NCBI GenBank assembly: GCA_041741535.1
Contig: JBGSJV010000006.1
Span: 1 to 64,000, forward strand
Direction: 5' to 3'
From: M30B19 sp041741535
GTDB taxonomy: Bacteria > Planctomycetota > Planctomycetia > Pirellulales > Pirellulaceae
DNA: 64,000 nucleotides
Part shown: positions 10,401-18,260 of the stretch, piece by piece
Position numbering within the stretch: the first letter of the stretch is position 1
How the letters are laid out: each line of letters opens with the position of its first letter
Program-made: the position numbers and the translations under genes
The notes under the pieces: model-generated
Seen by the model: the letters and a program-made list of their open reading frames with translations, nothing else
What the model was told of the DNA's origin: nothing
Database searches by the model: none

Positions 10401-10547
10401 AGGCTCATGCGCGCGCCGGCTAGCAATCTGACTTGGCCGGAATTGTACGGTGCGATTGGGCAAGATGCTGCCGAACATGGAGTTTCAATCGGCAAACTTC
10501 CGAAGTTTCCAATCATTGCCTCGCCGGTGGCAACTCCCCGACCGTGA
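7464..10547 (+). CDS. Transmembrane Ser/Thr protein kinase with extracytoplasmic beta-helix-like domain
   Basis: Hanks-type kinase (1027 aa). Cytoplasmic kinase domain about residues 93-355: Gly-rich loop GVGGMG (101-106), ATP-binding Lys123 in VAVKVL, catalytic loop HRDIKPSN (Asp216, Asn221), metal-binding DMG in place of DFG (Asp234), and APEQ (264-267). All catalytic residues are present, so it should be active. A single membrane segment follows (about 381-399). The rest is predicted extracytoplasmic: ~230 residues rich in Ser/Asn/Glu, then from about residue 600 a region of short strands (for example LVVPAGSLREIRAVGG, GVLIEGGNLEVVGIAF, VTFKNCSFQHV) that reads like a right-handed parallel beta-helix. 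Such tails may sense the envelope or cell-wall state. UvrC starts 3 bases after the stop codon. No cognate substrate is evident nearby. Confidence 0.88.
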   Translation: MNFERPPKPDPDLTTRTLGSLAEGSLSLGASAGPPTGCEAAATSVRSTGSMGSVDDDESEITVISKKPPQQFCTSGFDWRKVGELLIGRQLGSFRLDSLLGVGGMGAVFQATDLQLHRQVAVKVLNSSENDPEAERRFRVEAQSAARLDHQNIARVFHVGQDQGWNYIVLELVEGQTLRQLVTARGPLSASLAIHIFRQLASALDHAHQRNIIHRDIKPSNVLVTEDHSIKIVDMGLARIQRSVDSADHDAEEGMTLGTFDYIAPEQARDARLADQQSDLYSLGCTLFYALVGRPPFADGTTIEKILSHSNAPRPSVLEARPDLPPAMERLVQHLMAPRREDRIGTAREFEQRLMELRADMGRSRRPVPVRPSQDLARKRVPLMLFGMTMALVLVSLIWDGPWRDSPMRLPEWPALPSSPTVVTTPESFDAAELDPTANSAGSNDNRASRLPTNSLENLTKVDSANLTLVEEVAPNENHEASRSGNNGELFRNIAEAESSGVNDLADESGLFARPSIDKPFEFQTPDIFLPFLNRERDPIRSQIEWWRRPSRASDDLSLPLGSSPIPGRSVERTSDVIRPSESAVVGREEVTTIQVVPLNASASGANDASELSPPNVVRVASFSEAIDRLQQFPNVRRIELNFSGVHAVSSLVVPAGSLREIRAVGGQQPVLYFAPSSAANSALGSPGVLIEGGNLEVVGIAFAWETNLDDRGALFEIAEISRVTFKNCSFQHVEPSAMASAAPNAYNRPEPVSAEDRGGPVGERASWMRIDAAATSMIDGPKQGTLTMSQCALHGPVNGVDLQCRQSISLRLTDCLVSTLASAIVIHRPTESTLANRLEIHVERSSLFARRGVVAFEVPRQPRSAEVSMFAQDCLLVAADPGVGLLHHPTRTPVVAGWPMDRGQFLGQPEEWQTFADSNLFFEGFNNSLVASYLWTLAAEDGSVSASADSTQIRTAKWFQQDLARYRSMTTLAGNELLRLMRAPASNLTWPELYGAIGQDAAEHGVSIGKLPKFPIIASPVATPRP

Positions 10548-10550
10548 CGG

Positions 10551-11993
10551 ATGAACATGAGCGACAGGGATGAAGAATTTTCGCAACTGGAAGAACTGGG
10601 TTTAGAAGCGGCCGGTCCGGAACCGACCGACGAAGAAGTCGAAGTCGATTTGGATAGCGTGCTGCCGACCGACCTGGCTCAGCCGTTAACGCCTTTTCAA
10701 CAAGCGGCGTTGAAAGTTCGTTCGTTTCCGCGCACACCCGGCGTCTATCTAATGAAGGACAGTGCCGGAGTCGTTATCTACGTGGGAAAGGCCAAGAGTC
10801 TACGTAGTCGCGCTAGTAGCTATTTTGGCGCCACGGCTCGGCAAGAAGCGCGGACCGCCGTTTGGATTGATGAAATCGCCGACATCGATTATTTGGAATG
10901 CGAGAGTGAAGTCGATTCGATCTTGACCGAAGCTCGGTTAATCAAGGACATTCAGCCGCGCAACAATAAAGAACTCAAAGACGACAAAACGTTTCCCTAT
11001 TTGCAGATCTTTACAAAAGAGGATTTTCCTCGCGTCGAGGTCACTCGCGAACCTTTGCGAAGTGGCGTGAAATTGTTCGGGCCGTTTCCGAGCGCGGGCA
11101 GCCTGCGGGGAGCGTTGCAGGTGCTGCAGAAGATCTTCAAGTTTCGAACATGCACGTTGGACATCGAAGAAACCGACGAACGTTGGCGATGGTTTCGACC
11201 CTGCCTATTGGCCAGCATTCATCAATGCACGGCGCCGTGTAACTTGCGGATCTCGAAGGAAGAGTACCGCCGTGATATCCGGCGTTTGATCTTGTTCTTG
11301 GAAGGAAACAAAAAACGATTGTTGACGCAAATGGAAGCCGAAATGAAAACGGCGGCCAAAGAACGACGCTTCGAAGAAGCCGCAAAATTGCGCGACGAGA
11401 TTGCGAAATTGCAGAGTTTGGATCGCCGCGGCGAGTTGGATTTGCATGCCCAACCCGAAGTCTTTTACGTGGATCCCAAAAAAGGCTTGGAGGGCTTGCG
11501 GCGCGTTCTCAAACTGGCCTCGACCCCCAAAGTAATCGAGGGCGTGGACATTGCTCATTTGGGAGGGAATCAGACCGTCGCCAGTTTGGTGCAGTTTATT
11601 GACGGATTGCCGTTCAAACCGGGCTATCGCCGATTCAAGATCGCGGGTGTCGCCGGGATCGACGATTTTCGCAGTATTCACGAAGTCGTCTCACGTCGTT
11701 TCCGAAGACTTGATGACGAAATGCTTTCACAGCCGGACATTCTTTTAATCGACGGCGGCAAAGGGCAGTTGAATGCCGCGCTGAGCGCGTTTCGCTCGCA
11801 AGAAATCGAACCTCCTATCTTGTTGTCGTTGGCCAAGCAGGAAGAAGAGATCTACCTGCCCAACCGGAGCGAACCGATCCGGTTGAGTCGTCATTCGTTT
11901 GCCTTGCGGTTGTTGCAGTACGTCCGGGACGAAGCCCATCGCTTTGCTCAACACTATCATCATATCCTTCGCGACAAGTCACAATTCAAGTAG
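10551..11993 (+). CDS. uvrC: Excinuclease ABC subunit C lacking the C-terminal HhH module
   Basis: Nucleotide-excision-repair endonuclease that makes the dual incision with UvrA/UvrB. Visible parts: an acidic N-terminal extension (1-50), GIY-YIG nuclease domain (TPGVYLMKD...VIYVGKAKSLRSR, about 60-140), four cysteines matching the Fe-S cluster (C201, C218, C226, C230), the UvrB-binding UVR motif (ERRFEEAAKLRDEI, 271-284) and the RNase H-like nuclease domain with its catalytic residues (D333 in GVDIAHL, D401 in LLIDGGKGQL, H463 in RDEAHRFA). It ends at residue 480, just after the RNase H-like core; UvrC proteins of ~600 aa continue into a tandem helix-hairpin-helix DNA-binding domain, absent here, and the following DNA does not encode it in frame. 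Start ATG 10551 or 10557. It is placed 3 bases after the kinase gene. Confidence 0.9.
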   Translation: MNMSDRDEEFSQLEELGLEAAGPEPTDEEVEVDLDSVLPTDLAQPLTPFQQAALKVRSFPRTPGVYLMKDSAGVVIYVGKAKSLRSRASSYFGATARQEARTAVWIDEIADIDYLECESEVDSILTEARLIKDIQPRNNKELKDDKTFPYLQIFTKEDFPRVEVTREPLRSGVKLFGPFPSAGSLRGALQVLQKIFKFRTCTLDIEETDERWRWFRPCLLASIHQCTAPCNLRISKEEYRRDIRRLILFLEGNKKRLLTQMEAEMKTAAKERRFEEAAKLRDEIAKLQSLDRRGELDLHAQPEVFYVDPKKGLEGLRRVLKLASTPKVIEGVDIAHLGGNQTVASLVQFIDGLPFKPGYRRFKIAGVAGIDDFRSIHEVVSRRFRRLDDEMLSQPDILLIDGGKGQLNAALSAFRSQEIEPPILLSLAKQEEEIYLPNRSEPIRLSRHSFALRLLQYVRDEAHRFAQHYHHILRDKSQFK

Positions 11994-12015
11994 TATGATC
12001 GGTCGATCCCAGATC

Positions 12016-12119
12016 TAGGCTCTGTCCCCAAAGGGATCCGACTCTTTGGAGGGCATGTAATAATTCTGGACAAAAGGGCATGACCGGAGAAGGTCAGACC
12101 CCCGGCAGGACAAAGCCTA
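12016..12119. repeat. Palindromic intergenic repeat, family 1, copy 1
   Basis: About 104 bases between uvrC and the PIG-L gene. The ends are inverted: TAGGCTCTGTCC (12016-12027) and GGACAAAGCCTA (12108-12119), 11 of 12 pairs. The interior has degenerate hairpins (AAAGGGATCCGACTCTTT; GACC..GGTC). It aligns along its whole length with 22735-22835, so this is a dispersed repeat rather than a gene-specific terminator. Confidence 0.75.
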
Positions 12120-12162
12120 GTGTTTTGTCACGCTAAAGAAATTGGGTGAATTGGAGATTGTT

Positions 12163-12924
12163 ATGCCTTCTGTGTTAGCGATTGCTGCGCATCCCGATGA
12201 CATCGAGTTCTTGATGGCTGGTACGATGGTGCGCCTGCGTGAGCGTGGTTGGGAATTGCACTACTTCAATTTATGCGACGGTTGTTTGGGGTCCACGACC
12301 ATGGACGAATCCACGACTCGGACCGTGCGGTTGGCCGAAGCCCAAGCAGCCGCCAAACGCTTGGGTGCCGTGCATTATCCTCCGATCGAACGAGATATGG
12401 AGCTGTTGTACACCATCGAAAGACTGCGGCAGGTGGCAGCGGTCGTGAGACAGGCAAATCCCGATATCGTCCTGACTCATTCCCCGGTGGACTACATGGA
12501 GGATCATCAAAACGCAAGTCGTTTGGCCGTATCGGCGGCGTTTGCGCGCGGCATGCCAAATTTCAAAACACTACCACCGCTGCCGCCAATTCAGAAACCG
12601 GTCGCGGTTTACCACGCGCAGCCGCATGGACACAAAACCCCACTGGGTGAATGGGTCCAGGCGGAACTTTGGGTCGACGTCGCGACCGTTTTCGGGGAAA
12701 AAGAGGCAGCCCTGATGTGTCATGCCAGCCAACGCCAGTGGCTAGATTCAAGTCAGGGAATGGACAACTACCTAGCGACACTGCGGGAATTGGCACTCAC
12801 GGCGGGGCGGCTTTCCGGAACGTTGCAATTGGCGGAAGGTTGGCGGCGCCATGTCCATTGGGGTTTTTGCGATCCGACGTTTGATCCTTTGGCAAGCGAA
12901 CTAGGGGCCGACGTCTTGAAATGA
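12163..12924 (+). CDS. PIG-L family deacetylase (LmbE-like)
   Basis: Zinc-dependent N-acetyl-sugar deacetylase family (GlcNAc-PI, mycothiol, bacillithiol-type and lincomycin LmbE relatives). The family motif AAHPDDIE (residues 8-15) gives the zinc ligands His10 and Asp13 and the catalytic Asp12; the second motif HSPVDYMEDHQNA (106-118) supplies His115. 253 aa is normal for the family. An in-frame TTG at 12142 would lengthen it, but ATG at 12163 has GGAG six bases upstream and puts the first strand (VLAIAAHPDD) at the usual place. The gene is separated from uvrC by the family 1 repeat and is probably transcribed on its own. Substrate unknown; planctomycete genomes usually have several paralogues. 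Confidence 0.85.
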   Translation: MPSVLAIAAHPDDIEFLMAGTMVRLRERGWELHYFNLCDGCLGSTTMDESTTRTVRLAEAQAAAKRLGAVHYPPIERDMELLYTIERLRQVAAVVRQANPDIVLTHSPVDYMEDHQNASRLAVSAAFARGMPNFKTLPPLPPIQKPVAVYHAQPHGHKTPLGEWVQAELWVDVATVFGEKEAALMCHASQRQWLDSSQGMDNYLATLRELALTAGRLSGTLQLAEGWRRHVHWGFCDPTFDPLASELGADVLK

Positions 12925-13060
12925 AGTTGGTTCCGGTTCAAGATAGGAACACGATTGTGTGTGACCGGGGGCCTCTTGTATCCACATTGGCCATGCACAC
13001 CTATCTAACGAATCACACCTGATTATTCCCTTAAAAATCATTGCCAACTTGAGGTTCGCC

Positions 13061-13774
13061 ATGGCCAGTTTTGATCCTTATCCGAAATTCACACCGGTCC
13101 TTCGTCCCTTAATGCCCACACCGGCCATGGCGCAAAAGGACGACATCAAGCGACTGGCGGGGAATTCCTTGGTTGCGGGACTGGTGGGGTTGATCATTTT
13201 TGGAATCATCTTGGGCCCTTACGCAATCCTGGCCGGCAATCGGGCGTTGAAACTGATCAAGTCTACCGGAACTGGGAAACAGCACTCTGGGACGGCCACC
13301 GGCGGGATCGTGGCGGGCTCGTTTGCATTCCTACTCCATTTGGCGGGCCTCGTGTTGGTCGCACTCGTGTTTGCGGGAGGAGGCATCCTGGCGTTTGCCG
13401 TGTGGAATTCGCCGACTGCCAAGTTGATTGGGACTTGGGAAATCGATACGGCTTCCCAAATGACTCCAGAGCAGCGCAGCAATCCCATGGCCGCCATGAT
13501 GAGTCAGATGATTGAAGTGAACTTGGAATTCCGAAACAACGGAGCCATCCTCGCTAACGTCTCGGCATTCGGGCAATCCAAAACGAGCCAAGGCTCTTGG
13601 GTTTTCAAGAGAAAGTTGGGCCCCGAATTGGTACTGGAAGTCGACTCACCGGGAGAAGGCACCGTGGAATTCTACATCAAGTTTAATTCCGACAATGAAA
13701 TCGAACTACGCGGCATGACAGCGCCCGGTGAATGGGATAACAAAACACTTACTTTAACACGTAAGAAGACCTAG
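13061..13774 (+). CDS. DUF4190-like membrane protein with C-terminal beta domain
   Basis: 237 aa. The N-terminal half has two hydrophobic segments (about 36-59 and 82-114) separated by a short basic Gly/Thr loop (ALKLIKSTGTGKQHSGTATGG), the arrangement of DUF4190-type proteins. The second half (from KLIGTWEIDTASQM, residue 121) is a beta-rich extracytoplasmic or cytoplasmic domain resembling the lipocalin-like 'LxGTWE' type of small planctomycete proteins. The ATG at 13061 has TTGAGG just upstream and is preferred over a TTG at 13049. It converges with the DUF1501 gene. Function unknown. Confidence 0.7.
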   Translation: MASFDPYPKFTPVLRPLMPTPAMAQKDDIKRLAGNSLVAGLVGLIIFGIILGPYAILAGNRALKLIKSTGTGKQHSGTATGGIVAGSFAFLLHLAGLVLVALVFAGGGILAFAVWNSPTAKLIGTWEIDTASQMTPEQRSNPMAAMMSQMIEVNLEFRNNGAILANVSAFGQSKTSQGSWVFKRKLGPELVLEVDSPGEGTVEFYIKFNSDNEIELRGMTAPGEWDNKTLTLTRKKT

Positions 13775-13852
13775 CCTCACTCCAAGAAAGTCGCGTTATC
13801 GTTTGCCGCAGTACGCTTCCGGTGATCGCTACCGACGCACATCCGTATAGCC

Positions 13853-15340
13853 TCAGCCAAGGATCCCATCGACGACTTTGCCATGCACGTCTGTCAAGCG
13901 ATACTGTCGGCCTTGATAGCGGAACGTCAACCGAGTGTGATCGATCCCGCACAAATGCAGTAACGTTGCCTGCATGTCGTGGACGTGGACCGGGTTCTCG
14001 GTAATGTTCCAAGCAAAATCGTCGGTGGCCCCATAGACGGTACCTGGTTTGACACCACCACCGGCCATCCACCAACTAAACGCGCGCCCAAAGTGATCAC
14101 GTCCGTTTGGCTTCGCCGGATCACCTTGCCCAAACGGCGTTCGACCAAACTCCGCAGCCCAGACGACCAATGTGTCCTCCAATAACCCGCGCTGCTTCAG
14201 GTCCTTTACCAAGGCCGCCGACGGTGCATCGGTATCCTTACACTGTTCCTCCAGTTGCGTGTAGAGGTTGCCGTGTTGATCCCACCCGGAATGCATCAAT
14301 TGCACAAAGCGAACGCCACGTTCCAACAAGCGCCGCGCGATCAGACAATTATTGGCGTACGAGCCCTTTAATAAGGCGTCAGGACCATAAGCGGCCAGTG
14401 TATCGGCGGACTCATTCGAAAAATCGACCAAGTCGGGGACACTGGTCTGCATGCGAAACGCCATCTCGTACTGCGCAATTCGCGTCTCGATTTCTGGATC
14501 GCCAAATTGGTGCAAGTTCAGTTGGTTCAACGCCCCGATATCGTCCAATAAATCGCGGCGTGATTCAGGTGATACGCCGGCTGGATTCGCCAAGTACGGA
14601 ACCAAGTCACCTGTGTTGCGGAAACGGACTCCCTGATGTCGACTCGGGAGGAAACCACTACCCCAGTAATAGTCAAAGAACAATTGACCACATGTTTTGC
14701 CGCGATCACTGGATGTCATTACCACAAAAGTTGGCAGGTCTTCCGTTTCACTACCCAGCCCATAGCTTAGCCAAGCACCCAAACTGGGGCGACCAGGGAC
14801 TTGAGAACCCGTCAGGAAGAAAGTCACGCCCGGCGCGTGATTCACTGCCTCGGTATGCATCGAGCGAACCAAACAAAGATCGTCGGCGATACTCCCAATG
14901 TTCGGCAACATCTCGCTAAGTTCCAGACCCGATTGGCCGTACTTGCGAAACGGTTTGATCGCCGGAGTAGCAGGCCACTTCTGGTAGCCGCTGGACATGG
15001 TCGACAATCGCGTCGTTCCTCGTACCGATTCCGGAATGTCTTTGCCAGCCCAGGCTGCCAGTTCCGGTTTTGGATCAAACAGATCCAAGTGTGATGGTCC
15101 TCCGCCTTGCCACAACACGACCATACGTTTGGCTTTGGGAGCAAAATGCGGTAACCCCGGCAGGCCGCGATCAAGGACTGCATTTCCGAAGTTGGGACCG
15201 GAAAGTCCGGTGGTTACACCCGCCATCGAGTTCCCCGGCAGGAGACTGGCAAGGGCCGCCGTGCCAATACCTGTCCCCGAAACTCCGAGGAAATGGCGGC
15301 GAAGCAAGCGATCGGAAACTTGGGGATCACGGGGGTGCAT
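13853..15340 (-). CDS. DUF1501 protein, Tat-exported (alkaline phosphatase-like fold), pair 1
   Basis: 495-aa exported protein of the DUF1501 family, which has an alkaline-phosphatase/sulfatase-like fold and is greatly expanded in planctomycetes; the reaction is not known. The N-terminus carries a twin-arginine signal (DRLLRRHFLGVSGTGIGTAALASLL). Conserved stretches include VVLWQGGGPSHLDLFDPKP, VNHAPGVTFFLTGSQ, MHSGWDQHGN, VVWAAEFGRTPFGQG and GRDHFGRAFSWWMAGGGVKPG, the His/Asp-rich motifs typical of the family. The reading frame is open for another 129 codons upstream into the neighbouring gene, but ATG 15340 has AAGGAAG seven bases before it and directly precedes the Tat signal. It begins 11 bases after the DUF1549/DUF1553 gene, with which it forms a co-transcribed pair. 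Confidence 0.88.
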   Translation of the reverse strand: MHPRDPQVSDRLLRRHFLGVSGTGIGTAALASLLPGNSMAGVTTGLSGPNFGNAVLDRGLPGLPHFAPKAKRMVVLWQGGGPSHLDLFDPKPELAAWAGKDIPESVRGTTRLSTMSSGYQKWPATPAIKPFRKYGQSGLELSEMLPNIGSIADDLCLVRSMHTEAVNHAPGVTFFLTGSQVPGRPSLGAWLSYGLGSETEDLPTFVVMTSSDRGKTCGQLFFDYYWGSGFLPSRHQGVRFRNTGDLVPYLANPAGVSPESRRDLLDDIGALNQLNLHQFGDPEIETRIAQYEMAFRMQTSVPDLVDFSNESADTLAAYGPDALLKGSYANNCLIARRLLERGVRFVQLMHSGWDQHGNLYTQLEEQCKDTDAPSAALVKDLKQRGLLEDTLVVWAAEFGRTPFGQGDPAKPNGRDHFGRAFSWWMAGGGVKPGTVYGATDDFAWNITENPVHVHDMQATLLHLCGIDHTRLTFRYQGRQYRLTDVHGKVVDGILG

Positions 15341-15351
15341 GGTTCTTCCTT

Positions 15352-17952
15352 TTACTGTCGCGTCATCGCTTCGTCGAGATTCAGGATCGCCAAACAGACG
15401 TTGCCCAACGCAGCCAGATTGGTCGGATCGACTTCCGTGTCCGGCTGCGCTTGCCCGACCGAAAGCCACTCTTGGGCAGCCGCAGGATGCGTTTGATAAT
15501 GAGTCCGCTGTTTGTGATACGCCGATGTCAATCGCTCCAGTTCCCCGTCGGTTGCTTCTCGGCAGAGAACACGACGAAAGACCAGTCTCAATTGCTCGGG
15601 CAGATCGGCAGGCTGCTCGCGCAGCGTGCGCTGAGCTAACATTCGCGCGGCTTCGACCCACGTAGGATCGTTCAGCATCGTCAACGCATGCAACGGGGTG
15701 CTGGTAATCGACGTGCGAACACGACACGTTTGCCGATTGGCGGCATCAAACATATTGGAAGGTCCAACCGTGCGCCGCCAAAACGTGTACAGACTGCGGC
15801 GGTAGAGATCCGTACCGCTCGACTTTGGATAGGTGAAGTCGCGTTCTTTGGTAATGGCCAAGGATTCCCAAACGCCCTCGGGTTGGTAAGGATACACGGG
15901 CACACCACCAATTCGCGAGTCCAATAATCCGGCGGTCGCCAAAGCCCAGTCTCGCAGTACCAGCGACGGTAATCGCATACGACGGGCTCGGGTCAAAAAC
16001 GCATTGCGCGGATCCCGCTCCCAGGCCTCGGCCGTGACCACACTGGCTTGTCGATAGGTCGAGCTGGTAACCATCAAGCGAACCAACGCCTTGGTTCGCC
16101 AACCACTTTCGCGATACTCGACGGCCAACCAATCCAACAGATCTATGTGCAGCGGATACTCGCTTTGCACGCCAAAATCCTCCGGAGTGACGACCAACCC
16201 GTCTCCAAAAAACTGTTGCCATAGTCGATTGACTTGCACTCGCGCGGTCAGCGGATGTTCCGGCAGGAACAACCAACGAGCGAAGCCCAACCGATTGCGT
16301 GGGAAATCCACGGGCAGCGGTGGCAACGACTTTGGCGTGTCGAACTGAACGACGTCCATCGGCTTCAAGTATTCGCCGCGACTGAGCACATGGGTCTGCC
16401 GCGGATTCGCATCGCTCATGATCATGACCCGGGGAATCTGATCCGAACGATATTGATTGAGTTCGTTCTGCCAGCGATCCAGGTCCGCGAAGGCGGGCAA
16501 TTGTGGTTTCAGAGTCGCCAACACGGTCTGATCGAAGTACTGACGCAGTTGTTGGTCGAGCTGCTGTTGCTGTTCCGAACTCCGATCGGCTTTCGGAATC
16601 AACAGGAGTCGCTCAAGTTCCTCGGGCCATTGGTCGTTGCCCTCTCGAATCACATGAGCGAGAAAACCATCGCGCCAACCGGCAAACGCCGCGGCGGTTG
16701 CCATTTCACTGCGATCGCGGGCGGTTTGAATCTTTTGTTCGTAATCAGCGATCCGTTGCCGATTTTCTTCGGTCGGCAATTCCACGTACGGCGTGTCGAC
16801 GCGAATCCGACTGGAGAAGTATTTTGGGACCCCCTGCTCATCAACGCGATTGAAGGCATCCATCAATGAATAGTAGTCGACCATGGTCAGCGGATCGTAC
16901 TTGTGGTCGTGGCATTGAGCGCAGGCCATGGTTAGGCCTAACCAATTGGTGGACGTCGTATCGATGCGATCAAACAGCACGACAAAACGTTGTTCCTCGG
17001 GAATCGCGCCTCCTTCGCCGTTGAGTAAATGATTTCTATTGAAGGCGCTCGCGATCTTTTGCTCGTTAGTCGCGTCCGGCAGCAAGTCACCGGCCAACTG
17101 CCAAATGCTGAACTGGTCAAAAGGCACGTCATCGTTCAACGACTGGACGACCCAATCTCGCCAGATCCATTGCCAAGTATCCCCGTCTTGTTGAAACCCG
17201 TTGCTGTCGGCATAACGGGCGGCATCCAACCACGGCAAAGCCATTCGCTCGCCGTAGTGCGGGTTGGACAAAAGCCGATCGACCAGTTTCTCATAGGCCA
17301 GAGGGTCGGAATCGGCGACAAACTGGGCCACCTCAGCGGGAGTTGGCGGCAAGCCCAGCAAGTCGGCGTAAAGTCGTTTGATCAATATCTCGCGTGTCGC
17401 TTCAGGGGAAACGGACATTCCTTGTTCTGCTGCCCGCGACCAAACAAATCGATCGATTGGGTTCCGATCCCAACGTTCGTCCGCAACGTCGGGCAACGGT
17501 GGACGGACTGGAGGAATAAAGGCCCAATGTTCTTGGTACCTTGCCCCCTGAGCAATCCATCGTCGGAGCAACTCCTTTTGTTCCGCACTTAAGTGACGGT
17601 TCGAACTCGGAGGTGGCATTTGTGAATCGGGATCCACCGCAACAATCCGTGCGATCATTTCGCTCGCGTCGGGATCATGCGGCACAATTGCACCGGACGC
17701 GATCGCCTCTTGGCCAACATCCAGACGTAGCTCCGCGGCACGATGGTTGGCATCTTGTCCGTGGCAATAAAAACAGTTCTCCGCCAGAATCGGTCGGATT
17801 TGTCGATTGAAGTCGATCGGTGACTCGTCCGGTGCTACGGTTGATTGGCCCGAAACGTCGATCAACGCACCGGCCCAAAGACTAGCGATAAAAATCGACC
17901 AAGCAACGGTTCGATGAAACGTCGAGACACCGAAACGCAATGGATTCGACAT
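15352..17952 (-). CDS. DUF1549/DUF1553 protein with planctomycete cytochrome-type domain, pair 1
   Basis: 866-aa secreted protein. An N-terminal signal peptide (hydrophobic segment about residues 17-33) is followed by the planctomycete cytochrome C-type domain with one heme-binding CxxCH (CFYCHG, about residues 60-65), then DUF1549 (NPIDRFVWSRAAEQG...YGERMALPWLDAARYADSNGFQQD), a middle region with a second cysteine/histidine motif (CAQCHDHKYDP) and DUF1553 (HPLTARVQVNRLWQQFFGDGLV...NTPLHALTMLND-type C-terminus). The family is proposed to work with DUF1501 proteins outside the cytoplasm, possibly in breakdown of complex polysaccharides or redox chemistry; this is not established. No ribosome binding site is obvious before ATG 17952. 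A strong hairpin lies in its leader (17978-18020). Confidence 0.88.
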   Translation of the reverse strand: MSNPLRFGVSTFHRTVAWSIFIASLWAGALIDVSGQSTVAPDESPIDFNRQIRPILAENCFYCHGQDANHRAAELRLDVGQEAIASGAIVPHDPDASEMIARIVAVDPDSQMPPPSSNRHLSAEQKELLRRWIAQGARYQEHWAFIPPVRPPLPDVADERWDRNPIDRFVWSRAAEQGMSVSPEATREILIKRLYADLLGLPPTPAEVAQFVADSDPLAYEKLVDRLLSNPHYGERMALPWLDAARYADSNGFQQDGDTWQWIWRDWVVQSLNDDVPFDQFSIWQLAGDLLPDATNEQKIASAFNRNHLLNGEGGAIPEEQRFVVLFDRIDTTSTNWLGLTMACAQCHDHKYDPLTMVDYYSLMDAFNRVDEQGVPKYFSSRIRVDTPYVELPTEENRQRIADYEQKIQTARDRSEMATAAAFAGWRDGFLAHVIREGNDQWPEELERLLLIPKADRSSEQQQQLDQQLRQYFDQTVLATLKPQLPAFADLDRWQNELNQYRSDQIPRVMIMSDANPRQTHVLSRGEYLKPMDVVQFDTPKSLPPLPVDFPRNRLGFARWLFLPEHPLTARVQVNRLWQQFFGDGLVVTPEDFGVQSEYPLHIDLLDWLAVEYRESGWRTKALVRLMVTSSTYRQASVVTAEAWERDPRNAFLTRARRMRLPSLVLRDWALATAGLLDSRIGGVPVYPYQPEGVWESLAITKERDFTYPKSSGTDLYRRSLYTFWRRTVGPSNMFDAANRQTCRVRTSITSTPLHALTMLNDPTWVEAARMLAQRTLREQPADLPEQLRLVFRRVLCREATDGELERLTSAYHKQRTHYQTHPAAAQEWLSVGQAQPDTEVDPTNLAALGNVCLAILNLDEAMTRQ

Positions 17953-17977
17953 GGTTACAAGTCAACCGCGAAAGGAA

Positions 17978-18020
17978 GGCGGGAGGTGGGAGAACCTTGC
18001 CCAAGGTTCGATTCTCCGCC
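17978..18020 (-). promoter_or_regulatory. Strong hairpin in the leader of the DUF1549 gene
   Basis: GAACCTTG (17992-17999) and CAAGGTTC (18002-18009) are a perfect 8-bp inverted repeat with a 2-nt spacer, inside an outer GGCGG / CCGCC pair. Read on the minus strand it ends 25 bases before the start codon of the DUF1549 gene. It lacks a T run in either direction, so a 5' UTR structure is more likely than a terminator. Confidence 0.4.
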
Positions 18021-18137
18021 ATTATGCTCGATTGATCGGCTGTTAACAACCATCGCCATTGCGACAAGACGGCGCGGAGTCCGTCCACTCTCGCGATCCT
18101 AGCCACGCAGAATTCTGCTAATCGCCTCTCCAAAGTC

Positions 18138-18252
18138 CCGTTCAACGCAGGACGGTAGTAGACACATTCCATGGGCAGCGACCATCAAAAAGTACTCGTT
18201 TTCCGAGGATCGGCGGACGGCACACGGAGTGTGCCTGGTACTTATTGAACGG
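18138..18252. repeat. Palindromic intergenic repeat, family 2, copy A
   Basis: Directly downstream of malQ. Inverted ends CCGTTCAA (18138-18145) and TTGAACGG (18245-18252); each arm continues with a GTAGTAG/GCACAC-type segment, and the right arm contains a perfect hairpin GGCACAC-GGA-GTGTGCC (7-bp stem). The outer right end plus flank, ATTGAACGGTATTGC, is identical to a 15-base stretch at 49198-49212, and the left end CCGTTCAACG-AGGAC recurs at 49073, showing a dispersed family. Confidence 0.65.
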
Positions 18253-18260
18253 TATTGCGT

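Noticed and set aside
15341..15727. Upstream extension of the first DUF1501 gene (129 extra codons)
   Set aside because: It overlaps the DUF1549 coding region in another frame, and the Tat signal and ribosome binding site place the start at 15340.
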